From: Enterobacter sp. C2
Lineage (GTDB): Bacteria; Pseudomonadota; Gammaproteobacteria; Enterobacterales; Enterobacteriaceae
NCBI RefSeq assembly: GCF_019880405.1
Contig: NZ_CP082269.1
Span: forward strand, 2,170,001 to 2,234,000
Direction of reading: 5' to 3'
DNA length: 64,000 nt
The position numbers and the translations under genes were made by a program. Below, one piece after another: positions 45,683-56,035 of the stretch; position 1 is the first letter of the stretch, and every line of letters starts with the position of its first letter. Under the pieces are notes generated by a model. That model was not told where the DNA came from. It saw only the letters and a program-made list of their open reading frames with translations, and did not search any database.

Positions 45683-47026
45683 TTACACCAGTCCACAACG
45701 CCGCAGGCTGCGCACCTCCGCTGCCTGGTAAAGCGCAAACTCATCCAGTACCGAACAGCCCAGCGCCTGCTCAAACGCCTCACGGCTGGCATTACCATGC
45801 TGACGCTGCTGAGTTTCATTGCCAAGATTGGACTGGAAAATCCCTGCCGCGCTGACCGGCAGAAAATCTTCGTAGGTGATGGGCTGCGCTACCAGCCAGC
45901 CGCGCTCGATCAGCGGCTGTGGATCGTCTCCTGGACCAAAGGCGTGACGATGGCCCTCACCGGTGGGCGTCAGGCGGTAGCGGAAGTAGGCCAGCCCCTG
46001 ACGGCGTAGCATCAGCTCACTGTCGGGAAAGGCTTTGAACTTCTCCTGCAGGTGATGCTGGTGGATCAGGTTATCTTTCCCGGTGCCCGCCTCCGCCAGC
46101 AGTCTGTCGTAGAGCGCCCGCCCTTTTGGCGTCAGGGCCACGCCGCGCTGCTCGATCTCACCGAAGCGCGCGCTGTGGGTTCCCCGATGCTCGCCGGCAA
46201 ACAGCACCGGCTCCTCCAGCGCCTTGAAGCTGGTTTGTCGCAGCAGGAGCGGCACCTCCCGCCGGGGCGGCCCTTCGATAAGCACTTTAGGTTCGATACC
46301 GTACTCCGGCATCAGGGCCTGGACCTGGTCGATATCCAGCGTGCGCGGAGTCAGGTGGTTAATGTGGCAGCCGGGAAAGCAGACAACGTCAGCAATCAGC
46401 CGGTGCTCGCTGTGCAGCGCGTGATAGGTGTCGTAGTCAACGGTGGCATGCTGATGCCAGCGAAAGGTCTCCAGCGCCTGCTGAACAAACTCGCTGGCCT
46501 GAGCCGACGTGAATCCCCCCTGCTGCTCAAAGCAATCCAGCAGCTCCAGACAGCGCGGGGTGAAAATCGAACGCTTCGCCAGAATCGCTTTCGCGCGCTG
46601 GCGCAGCGACTCGCTCTCAATCAGCTCGGGCCGCAGGAGCGAGGTAAAGACGCGGAACGGATTGCGGCACAGCGCCTCGTCATCAACCGGGCGAAACGCG
46701 GTGGAGTGCACCGGCACCCCTGCCTCGGAGAGATCGTAGTAGCCTACCGGCTGCATGCCCATGACCGCAAAGAGTCGTCGCAGCGTGGCGAGCTCCAGCG
46801 GCGTACCGACGCGAATGGCCCCGTGGCGCTCGACGTTGAGGCGCGCCAACTCATCGGCATTGGCGAGCTGCTCATGCAGCTTAGGGTTGTTCTCAAGTAC
46901 TGCCAGATTGACATCGGCGACCAGCTCCAGCAGCGTGCCGTACTGGGGAACTTCCTGCTGGTACATGGCCGACATGGCCTGTGAAAATGCTTCCCGGATC
47001 TCATCAGCCGTGATCGTATACGCCAT
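45683..47026 (-). CDS. hglS: HglS/YdcJ family 2-oxoadipate dioxygenase/decarboxylase (DUF1338)
   Basis: A 447-residue iron-dependent, VOC-fold enzyme. In the characterised Pseudomonas enzyme it converts 2-oxoadipate to D-2-hydroxyglutarate in lysine catabolism. Probable metal and substrate residues are in LNVERHGAIRVGT, GCHINHLTPRTL and RFGEIEQRGVAL, and Arg in the first is part of the expected pocket. The start at 47026 has GGGAGAA nine bases upstream. It is divergent from ydcI, whose product is its likely regulator. Function in enterics is not proven. Confidence 0.9.
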   Translation of the reverse strand: MAYTITADEIREAFSQAMSAMYQQEVPQYGTLLELVADVNLAVLENNPKLHEQLANADELARLNVERHGAIRVGTPLELATLRRLFAVMGMQPVGYYDLSEAGVPVHSTAFRPVDDEALCRNPFRVFTSLLRPELIESESLRQRAKAILAKRSIFTPRCLELLDCFEQQGGFTSAQASEFVQQALETFRWHQHATVDYDTYHALHSEHRLIADVVCFPGCHINHLTPRTLDIDQVQALMPEYGIEPKVLIEGPPRREVPLLLRQTSFKALEEPVLFAGEHRGTHSARFGEIEQRGVALTPKGRALYDRLLAEAGTGKDNLIHQHHLQEKFKAFPDSELMLRRQGLAYFRYRLTPTGEGHRHAFGPGDDPQPLIERGWLVAQPITYEDFLPVSAAGIFQSNLGNETQQRQHGNASREAFEQALGCSVLDEFALYQAAEVRSLRRCGLV

Positions 47027-47215
47027 AATCTCATTTCTCCCCTTTATCTACCTGGAGTGTAGAGAAGGTCCTCATCCGGCGCGGGAAAAAATTACAAAAT
47101 GTGATCGGGGCAAAGAGTGTAAGCGTAAGTTACATAACAAAAAATTATACCACGACGCTGGGCAAACGCCGGCCGGTTGAGCAAAGCGGTTAAATGTTAA
47201 TAATATTTTGCTAGC

Positions 47216-47238
47216 AGGTTATCAAATTTAGATAACTT
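47216..47238. promoter_or_regulatory. Dyad operator in the hglS/ydcI divergent region
   Basis: AGGTTATC-AAATTTA-GATAACTT: inverted repeat with 7-base centre and the T-N11-A geometry typical of LysR sites. It lies about 40 bp upstream of the ydcI start, between the divergent genes, so it probably binds YdcI itself. Confidence 0.6.
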
Positions 47239-47276
47239 TTCTTGTCAGCGGTTGCGCTCTGTTTTTAACATTGGTT

Positions 47277-48200
47277 ATGGAAAAAAATGGTCTCTTCAGT
47301 CAGCGCATCCGCTTGCGCCACTTACATACCTTCGTCGCCGTCGCTCAACAGGGAACGCTGGGGCGCGCGGCAGAAACGCTCAACCTTAGCCAGCCTGCGC
47401 TGTCGAAAACCCTTAACGAGCTGGAGCAGCTAACCGGCACGCGGCTCTTCGATCGCGGCCGGATGGGTGCGCACCTCACCGTGGTCGGCGAACAGTTCCT
47501 GACCCATGCGGTACGGGTACTGGACGCGCTGAATACCGCCGGGCAGGCGCTGTACCACAAAGAGGGCGTGAACCATGACGTGGTGCGCGTTGGCGCGCTG
47601 CCTACCGCCGCGCTGGGCATTATGCCGCCAGCGATTGGCGAATTTCATCGCCACCTACCGCACATCACGCTTCAGGTTGCCACGATGAATAACCCGATGC
47701 TGCTGGCCGGGCTGAAAACCGGCGAGCTGGATATCGGTATTGGCCGCATGTCAGATCCAGAGATGATGAGCGGCCTGAACTACGAGCTGCTGTTTTTAGA
47801 ATCCCTGAAGCTGGTGGTGCATCCCCATCACCCGTTATTAAAAGATACGGTGACGCTCAGCCGGGTGATGGAGTGGCCGGTGGTGGTTGCCCCGCAGGGC
47901 ACCGCCCCGCGCCAGCATACCGAGGCGCTGCTCGCGGCCCAGGGGTGCACCCTGCCCTCTGGCTGCATCGAAACGCTGTCGGCCTCGCTCTCCCGCCAGC
48001 TTACCGTTGAGTATAACTACGTCTGGTTTGTGCCTTCCGGCGCGGTAAAGGACGATCTCAAACAGGGCGCGCTGACCGCGCTGCCGATCCCGTCCCTGGG
48101 CGCGGGCGAGCCGATTGGCATTATTACCCGCATCGATGCCCCGCTTTCGGCGGCGGCGCAAACGCTGCTTAGCGCGATCCGAAAATCGATGCCGGTTTAA
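47277..48200 (+). CDS. ydcI: LysR-family regulator YdcI
   Basis: A 307-residue LysR-type regulator, the K-12 length. Residues 1-75 form the winged helix (MEKNGLFSQRIRLRHLHTFV, AAETLNLSQPALSKTLNELE); the rest is the periplasmic-binding-like effector domain. I start at the ATG at 47277; a TTG two codons upstream is also in frame. K-12 YdcI has been linked to acid-stress resistance and autoregulation. It is divergent from hglS, with a dyad site in between. Confidence 0.93.
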   Translation: MEKNGLFSQRIRLRHLHTFVAVAQQGTLGRAAETLNLSQPALSKTLNELEQLTGTRLFDRGRMGAHLTVVGEQFLTHAVRVLDALNTAGQALYHKEGVNHDVVRVGALPTAALGIMPPAIGEFHRHLPHITLQVATMNNPMLLAGLKTGELDIGIGRMSDPEMMSGLNYELLFLESLKLVVHPHHPLLKDTVTLSRVMEWPVVVAPQGTAPRQHTEALLAAQGCTLPSGCIETLSASLSRQLTVEYNYVWFVPSGAVKDDLKQGALTALPIPSLGAGEPIGIITRIDAPLSAAAQTLLSAIRKSMPV

Positions 48201-48336
48201 CACAGCGTGCGCTTTAGCGCTCTTCCAGCGGCTGTTGTTGCGCATATTGTTGCGCAAAGGGTAAACATAACGTTAATTGTGTGATAAAACCGCGTTATTG
48301 ATTATGGGTCCAGCAACCCGCCGTCTGGAAGTATTC

Positions 48337-50628
48337 ATGAAATTTAAATCCGCTATTAAGCCATACCACGCCGCTGCCGGCGGGCTTGGCTCTCTGGAAG
48401 CAACGACCCGCTTCGTCATCGACAGCAAAAATGCCCTGAAGAATATGCGCAATCTGTTGCGCATGAACAAGGCCCGCGGCTTTGACTGCCCCGGCTGCGC
48501 CTGGGGCGACGACAATAAAAGCACCTTCAGCTTCTGTGAAAACGGCGCCAAGGCCGTGACCTGGGAGGCCACCCGTCGCCAGGTTGACGCCGACTTCTTC
48601 GCCCGCCACACCTTGAGTGCGCTTAACCAGCAGTCTGACTACTTCCTTGAGTATCAGGGACGCCTCACCGAGCCGCTGAGCTATAACCCTACCACCGACC
48701 GCTATGAGCCCATTAGCTGGGACGCCGTCTGGGCGCTGATTGCGCAACATATTCAGGCGATGGATCACCCGGATCAGATGGAGCTGTATACCTCCGGGCG
48801 CGCCAGCAACGAAGCGGCCTATATTTATCAGCTGTTTGGTCGCATGGTCGGGACCAATAATTTCCCCGACTGCTCCAACATGTGTCATGAGGCGAGCGGT
48901 GCCGGGCTGAAGCGCAGCATCGGCGTCGGGAAAGGCACGGTACACCTGAAGGATTTTGACCAGGCCGACGCGATCTTTGTCTTTGGCCAGAACCCGGGCA
49001 CCAACCATCCGCGTATGCTGCACAGCCTGCGCCACGCTGCCGATCGCGGGGCCAGCATCGTCACCTTTAATACCCTGCGCGAGCGCGGGCTGGAGCGATT
49101 CGCCGATCCGCAGAAGCCGTTGGAGGTGATCACCCCGAAGGCAGGCACCATCAGCTCCTCCTACTATCAGCCTAACCTTGGCGGCGATATGGCGGCGGTG
49201 CGCGGCATGGCGAAGGCGCTGCTGGAGACCCAGCGCCAGCGGCAGGCCGACGGCCAGCCCGGTATCTTTGATGAGACATTTATCACCCGTTACACCCAAG
49301 GCATTGAGGCATGGTTTGCGCAAATTGATGCCACCTCCTGGGCAACGCTGGTGGAGCAGTCCGGCCTGACGGAGCAGCAGCTTCGCGAGGCGGCAGGCAT
49401 CTGGCAGCGCGCCGAACGGGTGATCTGCACCTGGGCGATGGGCATTACCCAGCACAAACACTCTCTCGACACCGTACGGGAGATCACCAACCTGCAGCTG
49501 CTCGGTGGCCATCTCGGTAAACCCGGCGCGGGCCTCTGCCCGGTTCGCGGCCACAGTAACGTGCAGGGCAACCGCACGGTGGGCATTGATGAGAAGCCCC
49601 CTGCCGTGCTGCTGGACAGCCTCGCCCGCCATTTCAATTTCGAGCCACCGCGCAGGCCGGGGCACCACACCGTGGATGCGATCAACGCCATGCTGCGGGA
49701 TGAGGTTAAGGTGCTGATCGCCCTCGGGGGCAACCTCGCCGCCGCCGCGCCGGATACGCCGCGCACCTGCGAAGCGCTGCGCCGCTGCGGGCTGACGGTC
49801 TATATCAGCACCAAGCTCAACCGCAGCCACCTGATGCCCGGTGAGGCCTCGCTGATCCTGCCGACGCTGGGACGCACGGAGGAAGATATCCAGGCCAGCG
49901 GCCGACAGTTCATCACTGTGGAGGACTCCTTCAGCATGGTTCACGCTTCTGAAGGGATCGGCAAACCACTGGCGAAAACACAGCGTTCAGAGACGGCTAT
50001 TATCGCCAATATCGCCCACGCCACGCTTGGCGATGCCGCCGTGAACTGGCTGGCGCTGGCGGATGATTACAGTCTGATCCGCGACCATATTGCCGCCACC
50101 CTCCCCGGCTTCGCCGACTTCAACGCCCGCTGCGATCTACCGGGCGGCTTCTGGCTGGGCAACGCCGCCGCCGGGCTGACATTTAACACGCCGTCGGGCA
50201 AGGCCGAATTCAGCGCCGCGCCGCTGCCGGTTTCCGTGCGCGAGGATGCGCCGTTTATTCTGCAAACCCTGCGCTCCCACGATCAGTACAACACCACCAT
50301 CTACGGTCTGGACGACCGCTACCGTGGCGTTTATGGTCAACGCGAGGTGCTGTTTATGCATGCGGATGATATCGCAGCGATGGGCTTAGAGGATGGCGAT
50401 CGGGTGGATATCACCACCGAGGCGGATGACGGCATTGTGCGCCAGGTGCAGGATTTCAAACTGGTAGCCTACGCCATCCCGCGCGGTAACCTGGCGGCCT
50501 ACTACCCTGAGACGAACCCGTTGGTTCCTCTCTCCCGCATTGGAGACGGTACCGGCACCCCGACGTCGAAATCGATTCCGGTGCGCGTGACCAAAGCCCA
50601 GGCCCAGGCCACCTTGCGTATCGCTTAA
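48337..50628 (+). CDS. FdhF/YdeP-family molybdopterin oxidoreductase
   Basis: A 763-residue protein close in length to YdeP (759). FDCPGCAWGD holds a CxxC (Cys51, Cys54); LYTSGRASNEAAYIYQLFGR follows; FPDCSNMCHEASG has Cys183-His where FdhF has Sec-His. FGQNPGTNHPRMLHSLRHA and RGHSNVQGNRTVG bind the molybdopterin guanine dinucleotide. The ATG at 48337 has GGAAG before it. No dedicated electron-transfer subunit or chaperone adjoins it. K-12 YdeP supports acid resistance, and the neighbour YdcI is acid-stress linked, but this protein's substrate is unknown. Confidence 0.9.
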   Translation: MKFKSAIKPYHAAAGGLGSLEATTRFVIDSKNALKNMRNLLRMNKARGFDCPGCAWGDDNKSTFSFCENGAKAVTWEATRRQVDADFFARHTLSALNQQSDYFLEYQGRLTEPLSYNPTTDRYEPISWDAVWALIAQHIQAMDHPDQMELYTSGRASNEAAYIYQLFGRMVGTNNFPDCSNMCHEASGAGLKRSIGVGKGTVHLKDFDQADAIFVFGQNPGTNHPRMLHSLRHAADRGASIVTFNTLRERGLERFADPQKPLEVITPKAGTISSSYYQPNLGGDMAAVRGMAKALLETQRQRQADGQPGIFDETFITRYTQGIEAWFAQIDATSWATLVEQSGLTEQQLREAAGIWQRAERVICTWAMGITQHKHSLDTVREITNLQLLGGHLGKPGAGLCPVRGHSNVQGNRTVGIDEKPPAVLLDSLARHFNFEPPRRPGHHTVDAINAMLRDEVKVLIALGGNLAAAAPDTPRTCEALRRCGLTVYISTKLNRSHLMPGEASLILPTLGRTEEDIQASGRQFITVEDSFSMVHASEGIGKPLAKTQRSETAIIANIAHATLGDAAVNWLALADDYSLIRDHIAATLPGFADFNARCDLPGGFWLGNAAAGLTFNTPSGKAEFSAAPLPVSVREDAPFILQTLRSHDQYNTTIYGLDDRYRGVYGQREVLFMHADDIAAMGLEDGDRVDITTEADDGIVRQVQDFKLVAYAIPRGNLAAYYPETNPLVPLSRIGDGTGTPTSKSIPVRVTKAQAQATLRIA

Positions 50629-50696
50629 CCCTTTTCAATGCCGGGGGCGCACTTCACCCTTCTGATCGTGGAGATGCCTGCCAGTAACTAAGCGAT

Positions 50697-50721
50697 AAAA
50701 AAAGGGGGCCTCGCGGCCCCC
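50697..50721 (-). terminator. Strong terminator of trg
   Basis: On the minus strand GGGGGCC-GCGA-GGCCCCC followed by TTTTTTT, just after the trg stop codon; a textbook intrinsic terminator. Confidence 0.93.
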
Positions 50722-50735
50722 AAAGGTTGGTGAAA

Positions 50736-52424
50736 TCAGAATGTTTCCCAGTTATCGCCGCTCGCCAGCGCCGGACGCGATGGCGTAAAGGGTTTTGTCG
50801 CTGCGGGTTTCTCTTCCCGCGCCTGGCTGCCCTGCTGGAGCCGGAAGGTGCCTACCGCCTCGGTCAGGCGTGCCGCCTGCTCTTCCAGCGACGCCGCCGC
50901 GGCCGACGCTTCCTCCACCAGCGAGGCGTTCTGCTGGGTAACGTTGTCCATCTCGGTGATGGCCTGGCTAACCTGTTCAATGCCGCGACTCTGCTCGTCG
51001 GACGCGGCGGCAATTTCCTGCATGATATCGGTAACGCGTTTTACCGCCGCAACGATATCACCCATCGTATCTCCTGCGGCAACCACCTCGCCGGAACCAC
51101 GCTCAATCAGGGTCACCGACTCGCTGATCAGCCCCTCAATCTCTTTTGCCGCCTGGGCGCTGCGGCTAGCCAGAGTACGCACCTCGCTGGCTACTACGGC
51201 AAAGCCTCGGCCCTGCTCGCCCGCGCGCGCCGCCTCTACCGCCGCGTTCAGCGCCAGAATATTGGTCTGGAAAGCGATGCTGTTGATGACGGCGGTAATT
51301 TCCGAAATCTTCTTCGAGCTGGCAGAAATGTTGCCCATCGTCTGCACAACGCCGGAGACAATCTGCCCGCCTTTCGTGGCCTTACCGGACGCGTCCCCGG
51401 CCAGCTTGCTGGCGTGGTGGGCGTTATCGGCGTTCTGCTTCACGGTGGCAGTCAGCTGCTCCATGCTGGCCGCGGTCTCTTCGATAGCCGCTGCCTGCTG
51501 TTCAGTACGGGATGAGAGATCGGTATTGCCCGCTGAGATTTCACTGGTCCCGCGATAGATCTCTTCTGCGCCCTGGCGCACCGTGCCCACGGTTTTCACC
51601 AGCGAACGCTGCATTTTTTGCAGGTCGCGGCTCAGGATACCAATTTCACTGCGTCCCGTAGCCTCGTCGGCATGGGTCAGATCGCCGGAGGCAATCAGCT
51701 CGATGCGGTGCGCCGCACGCTGGAGAGGATTGATCACGATGCGGCGCAGAACCACGAAGGTAATCAACGTCAGCAGCAGCGCCAGCACAAATGCGCCAGC
51801 CATAAACATCAGGCCAAGCTGCGCACGCTCATGCGCCAGTTCACTGAGCTTGTTCGCCCGCTCGGTGCGGATCTGAATCGCTTTCAGCAACACCTCGTTA
51901 TAGGCGCTGTCCAGCCCCCGGGCCTGCTCGTTTTCATGATTGATGATCGCCTCGAACATGCCGTTTTTAGCGTATTTCAGCATCGGCTGTAGCCCGGCGA
52001 TATAGGCATCGAACCGCGCCTTGAGATCGCCATCCAGCGCCTCATCGGCTGGGGTTTTCACGCCGCGGTTCATGTAGGCATTGAAGCCCTCCTGCGACTG
52101 ACCAATACGCTTCTCTGCCTCAGCAATGTTGAGTTTCATATCATCCATCTCCGCGATGCGGCTGGCCGCCCCGGCATGGATCATGTTAATACGCGCAGTA
52201 CGCAGGTGGTTAGAGCTATTCGACAGCCCCATACGGATCTGAATTTCAGCGGTAACGTCCTGCTGGTCGCTATCGGCCTGCATCAGGAAGTAGCCTGCCA
52301 GCCCTGAACTCAGGGCGAAAAGCAGAAGAATACCGCCGAGAATGGCGGAGAAAAGGGGTACTAAGCGGATATGATGTAAAAAGCCAACTGTCTGCGGTTT
52401 GTGCATCGCTGCTGTTTTATCCAT
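50736..52424 (-). CDS. trg: Trg-type chemoreceptor (ribose/galactose) carrying an NWETF tail
   Basis: A 562-residue methyl-accepting chemotaxis protein. Its N-terminal half strongly resembles E. coli Trg: GFLHHIRLVPLFSAILGGIL (TM1), QAGAASRIAEM-like HAGAASRIAEMDDMKLNIAE, AKNGMFEAIINHENEQARG, FMAGAFVLALLLTLITFVVL (TM2). Tip motif [20 protein letters not shown] is intact. The protein ends DNWETF (residues 558-562 NWETF), a CheR/CheB docking pentapeptide that K-12 Trg lacks as I recall it. Synteny with ydcI agrees with trg. Periplasmic RbsB/MglB presumably mediate ribose and galactose sensing. A FliA-like promoter precedes it. Confidence 0.94.
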   Translation of the reverse strand: MDKTAAMHKPQTVGFLHHIRLVPLFSAILGGILLLFALSSGLAGYFLMQADSDQQDVTAEIQIRMGLSNSSNHLRTARINMIHAGAASRIAEMDDMKLNIAEAEKRIGQSQEGFNAYMNRGVKTPADEALDGDLKARFDAYIAGLQPMLKYAKNGMFEAIINHENEQARGLDSAYNEVLLKAIQIRTERANKLSELAHERAQLGLMFMAGAFVLALLLTLITFVVLRRIVINPLQRAAHRIELIASGDLTHADEATGRSEIGILSRDLQKMQRSLVKTVGTVRQGAEEIYRGTSEISAGNTDLSSRTEQQAAAIEETAASMEQLTATVKQNADNAHHASKLAGDASGKATKGGQIVSGVVQTMGNISASSKKISEITAVINSIAFQTNILALNAAVEAARAGEQGRGFAVVASEVRTLASRSAQAAKEIEGLISESVTLIERGSGEVVAAGDTMGDIVAAVKRVTDIMQEIAAASDEQSRGIEQVSQAITEMDNVTQQNASLVEEASAAAASLEEQAARLTEAVGTFRLQQGSQAREEKPAATKPFTPSRPALASGDNWETF

Positions 52425-52475
52425 GGCTATCGACTCTCTTATTGTAAGATGCGTAATTACACGCCTGTTAGATAG

Positions 52476-52502
52476 TCATCGGCAGCCATAAGATTTATCT
52501 TA
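52476..52502 (-). promoter_or_regulatory. FliA (sigma-28) type promoter of trg
   Basis: Minus strand TAAG-N15-GCCGATGA (TAAG at 52502-52499, GCCGATGA at 52483-52476), one base off the sigma-28 consensus in each element with exact spacing, about 50 bp upstream of the trg start. Confidence 0.65.
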
Positions 52503-52543
52503 TGTCTAAAAGCGCCAACTCGGTCACAGATTCGCACATTAAA

Positions 52544-52573
52544 GAAGCTGCCAGCGGCTAAACCGCTGGCAGT
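52544..52573 (-). terminator. Terminator of frmRA
   Basis: Minus strand CTGCCAGCGG-TTTAG-CCGCTGGCAG followed by CTTCTTTAA, immediately after the frmA stop codon. Confidence 0.85.
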
Positions 52574-52577
52574 GGGA

Positions 52578-54003
<1,426 letters not shown>

Positions 54004-54011
54004 ACGCCCTC

Positions 54012-54032
54012 CTATACTGTAGGGGGGTATAG
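54012..54032 (-). promoter_or_regulatory. FrmR operator
   Basis: CTATAC-TGTAGGGGG-GTATAG, a G-tract flanked by AT-rich inverted arms, the usual CsoR/RcnR/FrmR site layout. It ends nine bases before the frmR start codon, overlapping the probable promoter. Confidence 0.85.
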
Positions 54033-54349
54033 TAACAGGATCTCTATCTTGCTGTAAAATTTATAAATTATTTATAATCAGTGAGTTATGAACTAGCGCT
54101 TAAAAACATATGGAGACATATACAGCTTTTTCGACAAACCAGAATCGGCGCCCAAGCGGCATTTTGCGCCTAAAACGCCCCCATAATTCAGCTAATGAGC
54201 CCGGACGATCGGTAGAATTGACCCCTGCATCGTGTATCCGTGTGAGAGCAATTCAGTCACACCTTATTTAGCAGGCACATTCCATCGGAAAGGTTTGCTA
54301 TATTGCATTAGCAAACCATGACGGCACAGCACTTTTTAAAAGGAATACG
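54033..54349. other. Gene-free interval with a 9-bp inverted repeat (54292-54317)
   Basis: About 317 bp with no credible gene at the junction between the conserved backbone (frmRA) and the AT-richer accessory region. It holds a perfect inverted repeat GGTTTGCTA-TATTGCAT-TAGCAAACC (54292-54317), 33 bp upstream of the methyltransferase start, not followed by a T-run. This could be an operator or a recombination trace. Confidence 0.55.
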
Positions 54350-54997
54350 ATGAACGAGGAAACTTTCAAAGCAGTTATCCCTCTTTATGAGAGAAATGCA
54401 TCATTTTTCGAAAGCATGAGGCCTGTAAATTTGTCAGAAAAACATTGGCTTGACTTATTTGCAAGCTCTATTCCTGCTGGAGGGCATATTCTCGACATAG
54501 GCTGCGGTAATGGATCACCAATAGCAGAATATTTCCTTAGCCAAGGTTTCAAAGTAACAGGTATAGACTCATCTCCTTCCATGATTGCCAGATGCAAAGA
54601 TAAATTTCCCAATGCTACCTGGATAGTTGCCGACATGCGGGAACTGGATCTGGGAAGAACATTTGACGGTATTCTGGCATGGGATAGTTTTTTTCATCTT
54701 TGCCAACGTGATCAACGTGATATGTTTGCTCTTTTTTCTGCTAACGCCAAAGCCGGTACAGCGTTAATGTTCAATGCTGGCCCTGAAGAGGGGGAAGCCT
54801 TTGGCCAGTTACAGGGAGAAATTCTGGCTCACGCCAGTCTGTCGCCTCTTGAATATTCCTCATTGCTGCAAGATCATGATTTCCACATAGTCAGGCATAT
54901 TATTGAAGATAAACAGTGTAACGGTCGTACAATATGGCTTGCTGTCAAACCGGCTGCTGGGGAGTGTGGGCCCAGCATAAACGAAAATCACCCTTAA
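54350..54997 (+). CDS. Class I SAM-dependent methyltransferase
   Basis: A 215-residue methyltransferase: motif I HILDIGCGNGSPIAEYFL (about 46-63), motif II VTGIDSSPSMIARCK, and IVADMRELDLGRTFDGILAW for motifs post-II/III. It has a good AAAGGA ribosome site before the ATG at 54350. It is the first gene of the AT-richer region. Substrate unknown; it resembles small-molecule methyltransferases rather than DNA or rRNA enzymes. Confidence 0.85.
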   Translation: MNEETFKAVIPLYERNASFFESMRPVNLSEKHWLDLFASSIPAGGHILDIGCGNGSPIAEYFLSQGFKVTGIDSSPSMIARCKDKFPNATWIVADMRELDLGRTFDGILAWDSFFHLCQRDQRDMFALFSANAKAGTALMFNAGPEEGEAFGQLQGEILAHASLSPLEYSSLLQDHDFHIVRHIIEDKQCNGRTIWLAVKPAAGECGPSINENHP

Positions 54998-55075
54998 CCC
55001 TACATTTAGTAGTGGTTATTTAAAGGGTTTTTATCTATTCTGCCTTTCTTAGCAAGTAGGCCGGAGGCACGCTTT

Positions 55076-55300
55076 GTGGATAATCCCATACTTCAGAAAG
55101 TCATTATTATCTTTTTGCTCGTCCTGTGGGTAATAAGTGAATTCAGGACAAAGAAAAAAAAACGTTTAGATCCCGCCATTGAAGAAGCTGATGCCAGAGA
55201 ACGTCATGAATGGCGCTATCTCAGACGTGGATTCCGGGTAATACAAGTGCTAGTGATAGGGTATTTCTTTATTCAGCTGATTCAGATTTTATTGAGATAG
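55076..55300 (+). CDS. Small two-span membrane protein of unknown function
   Basis: A 74-residue protein with a GTG start supported by GGAGG eight bases upstream. Two hydrophobic helices (IIIFLLVLWVISEF near 10-23; VIQVLVIGYFFIQLIQILL near 55-73) flank a very basic/acidic middle (RTKKKKRLDP, ADARERHEWRYLRRG). The topology is probably a hairpin with both ends outside the cytoplasm. I do not recognise the family. Confidence 0.65.
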   Translation: MDNPILQKVIIIFLLVLWVISEFRTKKKKRLDPAIEEADARERHEWRYLRRGFRVIQVLVIGYFFIQLIQILLR

Positions 55301-55425
55301 ATGCCCTGGAGAAATCAGCGTTGATTGACGTCTAACGTGTGAGGGCTGCAACAGCAGCCCTGTGCCTGAAGCACTCCCTGACGCCTTAATGATTGCCGGG
55401 ATCGCCCTCAGAAGACTAAGGGCGT

Positions 55426-55899
55426 TTAAATACGATTTGGGCGCGTTGCCAAGAAGACCACTGCGGCTCCGAGAGCGACGATGAGCGTATCTTCAATTAG
55501 GCCACTTCTGGTCTGCCCAATCTCTGCTATGGCCTTTTTGCGTGCCGCAAGCGCCACATAGGCAAGTGGCACAGCGGCAGAGACAGCGATCGCTGCCCCG
55601 GTTTTTTCTTTTCCGCTGGGTGCCAACGCCGCGCCCGCAATCCCTGCACTGGCCACGCGAGCTGATAAGCCCAAAAACACGGTGCGGTCTGGTGCTGACT
55701 TCATCTTGTCGCCAAAGAGTTCTCCTACTCCCATCGCTAATGCGCCGTATTTGAATAGCGGACGGTCCAATAGCAAAAGACGGCCTGATGTATCGCGGCC
55801 GGTGATACGTGCTGCTGCGATGGCCGCCATCGGCGTCATGGAACGGCAACTGGCGACAAGACCTATTAAGGCGGAGTAGAGGTAATCGGTTATTTTCAT
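55426..55899 (-). CDS. DUF4126-family membrane protein
   Basis: A 157-residue, four-span membrane protein: MKITDYLYSALIGLVASCRS, then GALAMGVGELFGDKMKSAPD and GAAIAVSAAVPLAYVALAARK. The ELFGDKMKSAPDRT stretch is a family mark of DUF4126. No function is known. It stands alone and is convergent to the upstream small gene. Confidence 0.82.
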   Translation of the reverse strand: MKITDYLYSALIGLVASCRSMTPMAAIAAARITGRDTSGRLLLLDRPLFKYGALAMGVGELFGDKMKSAPDRTVFLGLSARVASAGIAGAALAPSGKEKTGAAIAVSAAVPLAYVALAARKKAIAEIGQTRSGLIEDTLIVALGAAVVFLATRPNRI

Positions 55900-56035
55900 T
55901 AGTTATCTCCGGGGTAAGTAAAGGTTTTTAACTCTTTAAGCTTTATTAAAGTAGAAGGTGATAAACGTTGTGTGGTCTCGTATGCAAATGACCACGGTAA
56001 GAGTCAGTATAGATGAAAGGCTTCTGCCAGCGGAT

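Noticed and set aside
48295-49944. 549-codon antisense frame inside the YdeP-type gene
   Set aside because: The plus-strand protein carries full family motifs over this whole stretch; the antisense frame is a GC-driven artefact without recognisable domains.
54292-54317. Intrinsic terminator
   Set aside because: The stem is good but no T-run follows on either strand, and it lies upstream of a gene start, so an operator or recombination trace is more likely.
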